Source of the DNA: JBBIRM01 sp037441765
GTDB taxonomy: Bacteria; Desulfobacterota; BSN033; UBA1163
Reading direction: 5' to 3'
NCBI GenBank assembly: GCA_037441765.1
Contig: JBBIRM010000063.1
Span: 1 to 14,951, forward strand
DNA length: 14,951 nt
Shown: piece by piece, positions 1-7,720 of the stretch
How positions within the stretch are numbered: position 1 is the stretch's first letter
Layout of the letters: every line of letters begins with the position of its first letter
The notes under the pieces: model-generated
The model's input: the letters and a program-made list of their open reading frames with translations, nothing else
Told to the model about the DNA's origin: nothing
Databases searched by the model: none
Translations under genes and position numbers: made by a program

Positions 1-783
1 TTAAAATTGTTTTAGTGTTTTTAAAGCCCCGCCCTGTGGGCGGGGTTCTTTACTTAGAATCCTCCCTAACCCTAAATTCACTTTCCCATTGGGATAAACA
101 GGAAATCCCATTTCCCTCACAATTTTAAGAGCTTGGCCTTTCTCTTCTTCTTCTTCTTCTGGGAATGAGATTAAATCAACAGAGAAAACCGTTTCTACTT
201 TCTCTGAAATATCCTTCAATATTTGAAGAACGTCTCTAAGTTGATTGGGTTTCACTTCAAACTCTATTATGGCAGAAAGGACTTTTTCGTTTCTCAGTTC
301 AGGTTTAATCTTACCGATTTTTACATCATCAAATAATAAAGTCACAGGATTCCTTGGTTCAAAAACAATTCCTTCCTCAGCCAAAGCCATGGCAATTAAT
401 TCAAGATCCTTCAGCCTTGCTCCCACTCCAGGGCGTCCAACCTCGACTCCCATTCCCCAAGAACCTCTTTTAAAACGGCCAGTGACCTCATTTGTCTTCA
501 TTTCCTCTGTTCCTCTACCTGGAACTCCAGTTTCTTTATGTTCTACCATGGGATCACTGAAAGCCCTGCGAACTACTCTTGGCCAATGAAGTTCGGGTAG
601 ATAGATGGCCTGGGGTTTACAGACCTGGGCTCTTAGGCAAACCCCACATTCCACACATTCATCCTCATCAATATTTGCCTTCTTTTTTTGTTTCCCTTCG
701 TTATCAAATAACTGGATTGCACCGACTGGGCAATAACTCACACACCTTCCGCACCCTACACATTTTTCTTGATCGATACGCAT
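1..783 (-). CDS. Two-cluster 4Fe-4S ferredoxin-like protein with an uncharacterised C-terminal domain
   Basis: 260 residues, complete in the window, with ATG at 781-783 and TAA at 1-3. The sequence GGAAGAGG lies a few bases upstream as ribosome binding site. The N-terminal ~60 residues are a ferredoxin module. Cluster I is C8-x2-C11-x2-C14-x3-C18-P. Cluster II is C43-x2-C46-x2-C49-x5-C55, with five rather than three residues before the last cysteine. Residues ~100-260 contain RGSWGMGVEVGRPG and an alternating beta/alpha stretch (~165-205) that could be an ACT-like fold; I do not recognise this domain. A run of glutamates sits at ~209-214. There is no signal peptide or membrane segment, so it is cytosolic. 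The gene follows the PanB-like gene by 31 bases and is almost certainly co-transcribed with it. It could pass electrons to a partner, or the clusters could be structural or sensory. The ferredoxin module is certain; the overall function is unknown. Confidence 0.85.
   Translation of the reverse strand: MRIDQEKCVGCGRCVSYCPVGAIQLFDNEGKQKKKANIDEDECVECGVCLRAQVCKPQAIYLPELHWPRVVRRAFSDPMVEHKETGVPGRGTEEMKTNEVTGRFKRGSWGMGVEVGRPGVGARLKDLELIAMALAEEGIVFEPRNPVTLLFDDVKIGKIKPELRNEKVLSAIIEFEVKPNQLRDVLQILKDISEKVETVFSVDLISFPEEEEEEKGQALKIVREMGFPVYPNGKVNLGLGRILSKEPRPQGGALKTLKQF
24..48. terminator. GC-rich hairpin at the ferredoxin gene 3' end, terminator-like
   Basis: CCCCGCCC (27-34) and GGGCGGGG (38-45) form a perfect 8-bp stem with a TGT loop. 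On the plus strand it is followed by TTCTTTACTT, and on the minus strand by CTTTAAAAAC, so neither U-tract is strong. It lies inside the last ~15 codons of the ferredoxin gene. It may terminate a convergent transcript entering from the left, act in both directions, or be a dispersed palindrome captured in the coding end. Confidence 0.45.
143..160. repeat. CTT trinucleotide microsatellite encoding a poly-Glu run
   Basis: Six consecutive CTT/TTC units lie within the ferredoxin-like gene and encode six glutamates on the minus strand. The tract is in frame, so unit gain or loss would change only linker length. Confidence 0.7.
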
Positions 784-814
784 TAAACCTCTTCCTTATA
801 TTTTACTCTTATAA

Positions 815-1669
815 TTAAGATTCCTTTTTGAGAGCAGCCATTAGTTTCTGAAGTTCCCCTTCAATCATGTTGTAAGTATGCTGAGCTTCCGGGAACTTAG
901 CGCTCCTTACATCATTGGCATAGGACTTTAAGGCTTGCAATGTTTCTTCTCCAAGGTTTGCATATTTTTTTACAAACTTTGGTGTAAATGCCTGAAATAT
1001 TCCAAGAATATCGCTTACAATCATGAGCTGGCCATCTGCATCGATTCCTGCCCCTATGCTATAGACAGGAATTTTTAATTCATCCCTTATAATTTTACAG
1101 ACTTCAGGCGGTACTGCCTCTACTAAAAGAGCAAAAGCCCCTGCTTGTTCAATTGCCCTGGCATCTTCGATTAACTCAAGGGCAGACTCTGCGGTTCGGC
1201 CTTGGGCCTTAAACCCCCCGAGTTGGCCTGAACTTTGAGGGGTTAAACCAATGTGTCCCATTACTAACATGCCACCATCTGCAATTGCTTTGATTTGAGG
1301 GCAGACCCTTCGACCCCCTTCAAGTTTGATTGCGTCAACCCAGGCTTCTTTAAAGAACCTTCCTGCATTACGAATAGCCTCCTCACAATTGACCTGATAG
1401 GAAAGGAAAGGCATGTCCCCAATCACAAAAGTATTGGGAGCACCACGACGGACCGCTTCTGAATGCCAGATACACTGATCCATCGTTACAGGAATTGTGC
1501 CTTCATAGCCATAGATGCACATTCCAAGTGAATCACCAACCAAAATCATATCCATATCCGCCTGCTCGGCAAATTGGGCTGTCCAATAATCATAAGCGGT
1601 GATCCAGACCGCCTTCTTTTTTGATAATTTCATCTCTTGGAGATCAAAGCGGGTTAGCTTCCTCTTCAC
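815..1669 (-). CDS. panB: PanB-like 3-methyl-2-oxobutanoate hydroxymethyltransferase
   Basis: 284 residues; the E. coli enzyme has 264. PanB transfers a hydroxymethyl group from methylene-tetrahydrofolate to alpha-ketoisovalerate, giving ketopantoate for pantothenate and CoA synthesis in the cytosol. The TIM-barrel signature is intact: VGDSLGM with metal-binding D46, D85 in IGDMPF, KLEGG with K115 and E117, GHIGLTPQ (138-145), catalytic-type E184 in LLVEAVP, and SIGAG. These match E. coli D45, D84, K112, E114 and E181. The start is GTG at 1667-1669, supported by AGGAGG nine bases upstream. No panC or panD is nearby. The gene lies instead between a GntR regulator (66-base gap) and a ferredoxin-like gene (31-base gap), so it could be a paralogue acting on another 2-oxoacid. 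The fold and catalytic chemistry are well supported; the physiological substrate is less certain. Confidence 0.87.
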   Translation of the reverse strand: MKRKLTRFDLQEMKLSKKKAVWITAYDYWTAQFAEQADMDMILVGDSLGMCIYGYEGTIPVTMDQCIWHSEAVRRGAPNTFVIGDMPFLSYQVNCEEAIRNAGRFFKEAWVDAIKLEGGRRVCPQIKAIADGGMLVMGHIGLTPQSSGQLGGFKAQGRTAESALELIEDARAIEQAGAFALLVEAVPPEVCKIIRDELKIPVYSIGAGIDADGQLMIVSDILGIFQAFTPKFVKKYANLGEETLQALKSYANDVRSAKFPEAQHTYNMIEGELQKLMAALKKES

Positions 1670-1735
1670 GTCTCCCTACCTCCTTTTGGTTTTAGAAATA
1701 TGAATTGGTGGATCGGACATTCCTTTAAGAAGGTT

Positions 1736-2479
1736 TTATAATTTCTTGATTATTTTTTTCTCTTTTGTTTTTTGCTCCTGGTCGTGATAGTACTTCTGAA
1801 TTGCTCTTTGAATATCTAAGATATGCCTCTTCATATATAGAATCGCCTTTGATCGGCTTCTACTTTTAATGGCTTGATAGATATTTTTATGAAAATTTAA
1901 AGACCTCTCTAACATATAGGGCAATAGACGAAAGGATTCCCGCATATACTGTTCCATAAAACCCCGGATGGTCACAAAGAGGTTTATGAGGAAACGGTTA
2001 TGGGAGGCCTTGGCAATCAAGAAGTGTAAGGCAACATCCTGTTCAATATAATCGTCAATTCTTCCTTCCTTAAGAGACTGGACCATTTCTTTGATCAGAA
2101 GGCCCATCTCGTTAATCTGCTCCTGGGTTACATTCTTTACAGCCAGTTCAATCGTTCCGATTTCTATATATTGCCTCGCCTCAATTAACTCAATTGTTGC
2201 CTCTTTATCAGAGATAAGGGGAGGAGTAAGGTGTTCAGTGAAGAGGGCAGGAATACGGGAGCGAAGGACAGTTCCATAGCCAGGTCTCTGTTCAATCACC
2301 CCGATTCGAGTTAAAGTGCTTAATGCCTCCCTGAGAGAGGTACGGCTAACCCCTAACTGTGCAGCGAAAGTGTTTTGATTTGGCAACTTGTCACCTTCCT
2401 TGATTTCCCCGCTCTTAATCATCCGCTTTATTTCTTCGATAACCGAATCGGCCAATTTTCTCTTATTAATGTATGCCAT
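1736..2479 (-). CDS. GntR family (FadR subfamily, FCD domain) transcriptional regulator
   Basis: 247 residues, ATG at 2477-2479. The N-terminal winged helix-turn-helix spans ~10-73: KLPNQNTFAAQLGVSRTSLREAL is the recognition region and IEQRPGYGTVL the wing. The C-terminal all-helical FCD ligand domain spans ~98-230. D148, H152, H197 and H219 reproduce the D-x3-H...H...H pattern that binds a metal in many FCD proteins; the metal usually helps hold a carboxylate effector. It is first in a likely operon with the PanB-like and ferredoxin-like genes, which are its probable targets. A perfect palindrome overlaps its predicted -10 box, suggesting autorepression. The tail is lysine-rich and ends in KKIIKKL. 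The family is certain. The effector is unknown; a 2-oxoacid or hydroxyacid is only a guess from the operon. Confidence 0.93.
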   Translation of the reverse strand: MAYINKRKLADSVIEEIKRMIKSGEIKEGDKLPNQNTFAAQLGVSRTSLREALSTLTRIGVIEQRPGYGTVLRSRIPALFTEHLTPPLISDKEATIELIEARQYIEIGTIELAVKNVTQEQINEMGLLIKEMVQSLKEGRIDDYIEQDVALHFLIAKASHNRFLINLFVTIRGFMEQYMRESFRLLPYMLERSLNFHKNIYQAIKSRSRSKAILYMKRHILDIQRAIQKYYHDQEQKTKEKKIIKKL

Positions 2480-2493
2480 AGTTTTTAATCCTA

Positions 2494-2512
2494 TGATATG
2501 ATCTTCATATCA
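2494..2512. promoter_or_regulatory. 19-bp palindrome, candidate GntR operator
   Basis: TGATATG (2494-2500) and CATATCA (2506-2512) form a perfect 7-bp inverted repeat with five bases (ATCTT) between. It ends 15 bases before the gntR start codon and covers the predicted -10 hexamer. Size, symmetry and position fit a site for a dimeric winged-helix repressor. No second copy was seen before the PanB-like gene. Confidence 0.65.
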
Positions 2513-2532
2513 AATTATTAACTATTTGTCAA
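2504..2532 (-). promoter_or_regulatory. Sigma-70-type promoter of the gntR-panB-ferredoxin operon
   Basis: On the minus strand, TTGACA (2532-2527) is an exact -35 consensus. A 17-base spacer separates it from TATGAA (2509-2504), four of six matches to TATAAT. The start point would fall near 2497, within the palindrome, leaving a short leader before the ATG at 2479. Confidence 0.6.
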
Positions 2533-2659
2533 GAAAAAATTCCATGAAATGAATAGATTTTTTCTTAAACGATTGTTGGCAATTTAAAATTAAAAGGCCC
2601 ACATTCTAAGGGTTCAATTTCTTATTAAAAAACATATACTTATGGTTTAAAAAAAGGTC

Positions 2660-2689
2660 TTGACAAAGCGATTCTAAGTTTGGTAAAAA
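2660..2689 (+). promoter_or_regulatory. Probable promoter of the M23 peptidase gene
   Basis: TTGACA at 2660-2665 is an exact -35 box. TAAAAA at 2684-2689, 18 bases on, is a weak -10. The start point would be near 2696, giving a leader of about 50 bases. The remaining 2533-2659 stretch is AT-rich and shows nothing else I can support. Confidence 0.4.
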
Positions 2690-2700
2690 ATAAAGGTCTT

Positions 2701-2742
2701 TTTAGGGGGGTCCTCCTCTAAATCTTGAGGAAAACAAGGAGG
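2701..2742 (+). promoter_or_regulatory. Leader hairpin and complementary anti-Shine-Dalgarno segment
   Basis: TTTAGGGG (2701-2708) can pair with CCTCTAAA (2715-2722) with one G-U pair. Alternatively CCTCCT (2712-2717) is exactly complementary to the ribosome binding site AGGAGG (2737-2742). The two pairings share bases 2715-2717, so they compete. This could be a translation switch for the peptidase or chance complementarity in a purine/pyrimidine-skewed leader. Confidence 0.3.
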
Positions 2743-2747
2743 TCGTT

Positions 2748-3656
2748 GTGGAAAAAGACTATTTTAATATCTTAATCTTTGGCCATAAAACCTCCAAGAC
2801 CCGAAGTTTTAAAGTCCAAAGAAAAACTGTTAAAATTGGTCTCTACCTCATTGCCTTTACTTTTTTATCTTCGATTTTCTTCTTCTGTGACTACATTCAG
2901 ATTAAAAAGAAGGAGTTTGAATTGAACAGACTCCGTCAGGAGAATAAGGCCCAGAAATCCCAAATTCATTTTTTCTCCGCAAGAATTGAAGACTTAGAAA
3001 GACAGTTATCGAAACTGAAGGATTTTGATAGAAAGATACGGATCCTGGCAAATTTAGAAAAAGGACAGGAGGCGTCTTCTCTTTTAGGTATGGGGGGGCC
3101 ATCTCCTTCTGATATTCGAGAAAAGTTGAAGGCTGAGCAAGATGAGAAGGGTTTGATTGAACAGATGAGAGGAGATGTAGAAAGGCTAAAATCAGAAGCC
3201 CTTCATAGAGAAGAAAGCCTTTCCGAACTCGAAAGGCTACTGCAAACAAAAAAGGATGTACTGGCCCATACCCCCTCGATCTGGCCAGTGATGGGTTGGG
3301 TTACATCTGGTTTCGGTTTCAGGACCAATCCTTTTACAGGTTTGACCCAGATGCACGAGGGGATTGATATTTCAAACAGGGTTGGAACCACTATCGTTGC
3401 ACCCGCCGATGGAATCATTTCAGATATCGGAAATGACTGGGTCCATGGAAGGATTCTTGTGATCTCGCATGGATATGGAATGACCACTCGCTATAGCCAT
3501 CTGAATAAGGTGTTGGTAAGGGTAGGCCAGAAGGTAAAAAGAGGGGACAAGATTGCTGAAGTAGGAATGAGCGGAAAGACCACTGGTCCTCATCTTCATT
3601 ATGAGGTGAGGTTAAATGGGATTCCGGTCAACCCGATGCGATATATTCTCAATTAA
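2748..3656 (+). CDS. Membrane-anchored M23 (LytM-type) peptidoglycan endopeptidase with coiled coil
   Basis: 302 residues, GTG start at 2748 with AAGGAGGT at 2736-2743. Residues ~1-27 are basic and cytosolic, followed by one hydrophobic helix (~28-48) as uncleaved anchor. A coiled-coil region covers ~52-103 and ~125-172, broken by a Gly/Pro-rich patch. The LytM zinc domain covers ~180-302. All expected ligands and catalytic residues are visible: H203 and D207 (HEGID), H251 (YSHL), and H282 and H284 (HLH). It should therefore be an active metallopeptidase that cuts peptide cross-links in the periplasm, not a degenerate EnvC/NlpD-type activator. It has its own promoter and a strong terminator, so it appears separate from secA although M23 - secA neighbourhood recurs in related bacteria. 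The exact cleaved bond and division role are not deducible. Confidence 0.93.
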   Translation: MEKDYFNILIFGHKTSKTRSFKVQRKTVKIGLYLIAFTFLSSIFFFCDYIQIKKKEFELNRLRQENKAQKSQIHFFSARIEDLERQLSKLKDFDRKIRILANLEKGQEASSLLGMGGPSPSDIREKLKAEQDEKGLIEQMRGDVERLKSEALHREESLSELERLLQTKKDVLAHTPSIWPVMGWVTSGFGFRTNPFTGLTQMHEGIDISNRVGTTIVAPADGIISDIGNDWVHGRILVISHGYGMTTRYSHLNKVLVRVGQKVKRGDKIAEVGMSGKTTGPHLHYEVRLNGIPVNPMRYILN

Positions 3657-3675
3657 ATTCTTTTCAGAAATGACC

Positions 3676-3711
3676 AAGGCCCGATGAAGGTAGCCTTCAT
3701 CGGGCTTTTTT
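3676..3711 (+). terminator. Rho-independent terminator after the M23 peptidase gene
   Basis: GCCCGATGAAGG (3679-3690) and CCTTCATCGGGC (3694-3705) form a perfect 12-bp stem with a TAG loop, followed by six T residues (3706-3711). Three flanking A/G bases can extend the stem into the T-tract. The preceding stop codon is about 20 bases away. Confidence 0.96.
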
Positions 3712-3716
3712 ATGAG

Positions 3717-3745
3717 TTGAAACTGGTTTTTATAAATTATATAAT
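3717..3745 (+). promoter_or_regulatory. Near-consensus sigma-70-type promoter for secA-argJ
   Basis: TTGAAA (3717-3722) and TATAAT (3740-3745) are separated by exactly 17 bases: five of six and six of six matches to consensus. It starts just after the T-tract of the upstream terminator. The start point would lie near 3752, about 37 bases before the secA ATG. Confidence 0.75.
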
Positions 3746-3788
3746 TTTTTATTATTCGATAATTCTATTAAAGGCGGATTGAATTTAT

Positions 3789-6458
3789 ATGATAGGAACC
3801 TTGATCAAAAAGATCGTTGGAAGCAAGAACGAAAGAGAATTAAAGAGAATCCAACCCATTGTCCAGAGGATCAATCAACTGGAGGCAAAGATTCGTCCTC
3901 TAAGTAACGATCAACTCAGGGCAAAGACCTCTGAATTCAAAGAACGAATCGCTCACGGAGAATCTCTCGACGAAATCCTTCCAGAGGCATTTGCCGTGGT
4001 CCGAGAGACAGCGAGACGAACCTTAGGAGAACGCCATTACGATGTTCAGTTGATTGGTGGAATTGTTCTTCATGAAGGAAAGATTGCAGAGATGGCAACC
4101 GGGGAAGGAAAGACCCTGGTTGCCACACTACCTGCTTATCTGAACGCACTTACAGGTGAAGGCGTCCATATTGTTACGGTCAATGACTATCTGGCAAAAA
4201 GGGATCGAGAGTGGATGGGAGTAATCTATCGATTCCTTGGCCTTTCTGTGGGAGTGATTGTCCATGAGATGAATGATCGGGAACGAAAACAGGCCTATGA
4301 TTGTGACATCACCTATGGAACAAACAATGAGTTCGGGTTTGATTACCTCAGGGATAATATGAAGTTCAGCCTCGAAGATTATGTCCAGAGGGAGTTAAAC
4401 TATGCTATTGTCGACGAGGTGGATAGCATTCTGATTGATGAGGCGAGAACTCCCCTGATCATATCAGGTCCTGCAGAAGAATCGACAGACAAGTATTATA
4501 AGATAAACCGCATCATCCCCAATCTCAAACAGGGAAGAGATTATCAGATCGAAGAGAAGAGCCATACTGCCTTCTTAACGGAGGAAGGGGTGGCTCATGT
4601 GGAGAAACTTCTTCATATTGAAAACCTTTATGATCCCCGAAACATTGAAATCCTTCACCATGTCAACCAGGCGTTAAGGGCCCATACCCTTTTTAAAAGA
4701 GATGTGGATTATGTGGTCAAAGATGGCCAGGTCATAATCGTTGATGAGTTTACAGGTAGGCTTATGCCAGGTCGAAGGTGGAGCGACGGGCTTCATCAGG
4801 CAGTAGAGGCCAAAGAGAATGTGAGGATTGAGAACGAAAATCAGACCTTAGCGACCATTACATTCCAAAATTATTTTCGGATGTTTAAGAAATTGGCAGG
4901 GATGACCGGGACTGCGGATACAGAGGCTGCAGAATTTCGAAAGATTTATAACCTCGATGTGGTCGTCATTCCAACCAACATGCCTCTTATCCGGACCAAT
5001 TATTCTGATGTCATCTACAAAACAGAACAGGAGAAGTTTAAAGCTGTGGTCAGAGAGATCGAGGAACTCCACAAGTCGGGTCGGCCTGTTCTGGTTGGCA
5101 CCATCTCCATCGAAAAGTCTGAGAGATTGAGCCAGATGCTAAAAAGGCGGGGAATCCCACACAATGTCTTAAATGCAAAGCACCATGAGAGGGAGGCCGA
5201 GATCATTGCTCAAGCAGGAAGGGTAGGGGCGGTGACCATCTCCACCAATATGGCTGGAAGGGGAACCGATATCCTACTCGGAGGGAATCCAAAATTTCTG
5301 GCGAAAACAATGGTGGAGGAAGGGGCAAGCCAAGAGGAGTTGGAAAAGGCTTATGAGAAGGCGATGAACATTTGCCAAAAGGAGAAGGAGAAGGTTATCC
5401 AGTTGGGTGGACTTCACGTGTTAGGCACTGAGCGACATGAGGCCAGAAGGATTGATAATCAGTTAAGAGGGAGGGCTGGAAGACAGGGCGATCCCGGTTC
5501 TTCACGTTTTTATCTATCTCTGGAGGATGATCTCTTAAGAATTTTTGGCTCAGAGAGAATTTCACACATCATGGATCGTTTGGGGATGGAAGAGGATCAG
5601 CCCATTGAGCATCGTCTTGTCACCCGGGCAATTGAGAATGCTCAGCGAAGGGTAGAGGCCCAACATTTTGAGATCAGAAAACACCTCTTAGAATATGACG
5701 ATGTTATGAATAAACAGAGGGAGGTGATCTACTCCCAGCGAAGGGAGGTTCTGGCCAGCGATAATTTAAAAGAGACTGTGATGGAGATGCTGGAGGAGCA
5801 GGTTGAAAATATTGTAGATATTTATGCTGACGAAAAGATTCATCATGAGGATTGGGATCTGAAAGGGCTTCAGGATGCAATCTATCAACAATTCTCCTTC
5901 AGGTGGCCACTTCCTCCTCAAAGCCATGATGATTTGAATCGAGAGCGATTGAAGGAGGCCCTCCTCCAGAATGCAAAAGAGGTTTATCAGAAGAAGGAAG
6001 AGACATTTGGGGAGGATATGCTTCGCTATCTGGAAAGGGTGATTATGCTCCAGTCGATCGACCACCACTGGAAAGACCATCTCCTTGGCATTGACCAGCT
6101 GAAGGAGGGCATCGGGCTGAGAGGATATGGCCAGAAAGACCCAAAGATCGAATATCAACGGGAAGCATATCAGATGTTTCTCGAAATGCTTGATCGGATT
6201 AAGAAGGATACACTCCAGAAACTCTTTGCCATTCAGATTGCCAGAGAGGAGGTAAAAGAGATACAGACTCCCCGAAAACAGACCTTCATCATGAGCCGTG
6301 GGGAGATCCAGCCAAACCGAGCAAGTGAGGGAGAAGAGGGCAGACCTGCAACTGTTCGCAGGGAGGGGAGAAAGATTGGCCGAAACGATCCCTGCCCCTG
6401 TGGAAGCGGTAAAAAGTATAAGAAGTGCTGTCTATTGAAAGAAGAAGCCAGAGCCTAA
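3789..6458 (+). CDS. secA: Preprotein translocase ATPase SecA
   Basis: 889 residues, close to E. coli SecA (901). SecA drives unfolded preproteins through the SecYEG channel by ATP hydrolysis at the cytoplasmic face of the inner membrane. In order: Walker A ATGEGKT (103-109); the preprotein-binding region opening with TVNDYLAKRDREWM; the DEVDSILIDEART Walker B-type motif (~208-220); nucleotide-binding fold 2 with GTISIEKSE and TNMAGRGTDILLGG; QLRGRAGRQGDPGSSRFYLSLEDDLLRIF; the helical scaffold and wing; and a C-terminal zinc finger with C869, C871, C880 and C881 in NDPCPCGSGKKYKKCC, used for SecB and phospholipid binding. ATG at 3789; the purine-rich AAGGCGGA about ten bases upstream is a weak ribosome site. 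argJ starts 12 bases after the stop, suggesting one transcript. No oddity was seen. Confidence 0.99.
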   Translation: MIGTLIKKIVGSKNERELKRIQPIVQRINQLEAKIRPLSNDQLRAKTSEFKERIAHGESLDEILPEAFAVVRETARRTLGERHYDVQLIGGIVLHEGKIAEMATGEGKTLVATLPAYLNALTGEGVHIVTVNDYLAKRDREWMGVIYRFLGLSVGVIVHEMNDRERKQAYDCDITYGTNNEFGFDYLRDNMKFSLEDYVQRELNYAIVDEVDSILIDEARTPLIISGPAEESTDKYYKINRIIPNLKQGRDYQIEEKSHTAFLTEEGVAHVEKLLHIENLYDPRNIEILHHVNQALRAHTLFKRDVDYVVKDGQVIIVDEFTGRLMPGRRWSDGLHQAVEAKENVRIENENQTLATITFQNYFRMFKKLAGMTGTADTEAAEFRKIYNLDVVVIPTNMPLIRTNYSDVIYKTEQEKFKAVVREIEELHKSGRPVLVGTISIEKSERLSQMLKRRGIPHNVLNAKHHEREAEIIAQAGRVGAVTISTNMAGRGTDILLGGNPKFLAKTMVEEGASQEELEKAYEKAMNICQKEKEKVIQLGGLHVLGTERHEARRIDNQLRGRAGRQGDPGSSRFYLSLEDDLLRIFGSERISHIMDRLGMEEDQPIEHRLVTRAIENAQRRVEAQHFEIRKHLLEYDDVMNKQREVIYSQRREVLASDNLKETVMEMLEEQVENIVDIYADEKIHHEDWDLKGLQDAIYQQFSFRWPLPPQSHDDLNRERLKEALLQNAKEVYQKKEETFGEDMLRYLERVIMLQSIDHHWKDHLLGIDQLKEGIGLRGYGQKDPKIEYQREAYQMFLEMLDRIKKDTLQKLFAIQIAREEVKEIQTPRKQTFIMSRGEIQPNRASEGEEGRPATVRREGRKIGRNDPCPCGSGKKYKKCCLLKEEARA

Positions 6459-6470
6459 AAGAGAGGGATC

Positions 6471-7667
6471 ATGAATCCTTATGGGTTCGAGATTAATGGT
6501 TATCTTTTTTCCGGAATATCAGCAGGAATAAAAAAGGACGGAAAGAAGGATCTGGCCCTAATCTACTCTGAAGTGCCCGCACAGGTCGCAGGGCTCTTTA
6601 CGACGAATCGAGTAAAGGCTGCCCCTGTCTTGATCGATTTAAAAAGAATTAGGCAAGGTCTCTGTCAGGCTATTCTGATAAACAGTGGAAATGCCAATGC
6701 CTGCACAGGACCGCAGGGGTTGGAAGACTGCCAAACCTTATCTTCTACTCTATCAAAAGAGTTGAAGATTTCTCCCAAACACATCCTTTTATCCTCGACA
6801 GGGGTCATTGGAATTCCCCTGCCTGTTAAAAAAGTTGTAAAAAAAATCCCAGAACTGGTGAGAGGCCTCTCCCGAGATGGATGGATGAATGTGGTTGAGG
6901 CAATTATGACTACAGATACCCGGCCTAAGATGGAAATGGCAAGCTGTAGGATTAAGGGTAGAGAAGTCAAACTCTGCGGGATGATTAAAGGAGCAGGAAT
7001 GATTCATCCCCATCTTGCAACCATGCTCTCCTTTCTTGTTACGGATGCAAATATTAGGGCCTCTCTTCTTCAAAAAATGCTAAGGGAGACGGTAGAGGGA
7101 TCTTTTAATCGAATCACGATTGATGGCGAGACGAGCACAAACGATACTGTCTTGCTCTTAGCAAATGGAAAAGCAGGTCATCCTCTTTTAGATCGGATGA
7201 ACCGAGATGCCCAAGCATTCAAATCCATACTTTTTAAAGTCTGTCAGAAGTTAGCAGAAGACCTTGTAAGGGACGGTGAGGGGGCAACAAAGTTAATAGA
7301 AATTGTTATTCAGGGAGCAAGAAACCAGGAGGATGCGCAAAAAGCTGCCTTTGCAATTGCCCACTCACCATTGGTAAAAACCGCCTTCTTCGGGGAGGAT
7401 GCGAATTGGGGAAGGATTCTATGCGTCCTGGGTTACTGCGGTGCCCGAATCGATCCAAACCGGGTAGACATTTTCTTCGATGAGGCCCCAGTTGTAAGAA
7501 ACGGAATTGGAGTGGAGTCCCTTTTAGAGAGAAAGGCCGAAAATGTGCTTAAGAAAGATTCATTTAAGGTCATTGTCGATCTTCATCAAGGAAAAGGCCA
7601 GTTTTCAGTCCTAACCACTGATCTTTCCATCGATTATGTCAAAATCAATGCTTCCTATCGCTCATAG
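6471..7667 (+). CDS. argJ: ArgJ, glutamate N-acetyltransferase / ornithine acetyltransferase
   Basis: 398 residues, full length. ArgJ moves acetyl from N-acetylornithine to glutamate, recycling the acetyl group in cytosolic arginine synthesis. Some members also make N-acetylglutamate from acetyl-CoA, and the sequence does not decide between mono- and bifunctional forms. The precursor cuts itself before a threonine nucleophile. Here the site is HLATML, with T184 after A183, preceded by KGAGMIHP. Other family signatures are LFTTNRVKAAPV, INSGNANACTG (70-80), SSTGVIG (108-114), DGETSTNDTV, EGATKL, ANWGRI and the ending DYVKINASYRS. ATG at 6471 with GAGAGGGA just upstream, 12 bases after the secA stop. 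The secA - argJ adjacency matches what I recall from Geobacter-like genomes. Confidence 0.97.
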   Translation: MNPYGFEINGYLFSGISAGIKKDGKKDLALIYSEVPAQVAGLFTTNRVKAAPVLIDLKRIRQGLCQAILINSGNANACTGPQGLEDCQTLSSTLSKELKISPKHILLSSTGVIGIPLPVKKVVKKIPELVRGLSRDGWMNVVEAIMTTDTRPKMEMASCRIKGREVKLCGMIKGAGMIHPHLATMLSFLVTDANIRASLLQKMLRETVEGSFNRITIDGETSTNDTVLLLANGKAGHPLLDRMNRDAQAFKSILFKVCQKLAEDLVRDGEGATKLIEIVIQGARNQEDAQKAAFAIAHSPLVKTAFFGEDANWGRILCVLGYCGARIDPNRVDIFFDEAPVVRNGIGVESLLERKAENVLKKDSFKVIVDLHQGKGQFSVLTTDLSIDYVKINASYRS

Positions 7668-7696
7668 GTGGATAAATGGGGTCAGGCAATTGTGAT

Positions 7697-7714
7697 AAAG
7701 GATTGATTTCCTTT
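7697..7714. terminator. Weak inverted repeat between convergent argJ and nadE
   Basis: AAAGGA (7697-7702) and TCCTTT (7709-7714) form a 6-bp stem with a six-base loop in the 53-base gap between the two converging stop codons. Neither side has a clear T-tract beyond the arm itself, so it is at most a weak bidirectional terminator. Confidence 0.25.
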
Positions 7715-7720
7715 CAGAAC

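Noticed and set aside
1722..1733. CCTT-TAAG-AAGG hairpin between the gntR and PanB-like genes as a terminator
   Set aside because: A 4-bp stem with no T-tract in the direction of transcription is too weak.
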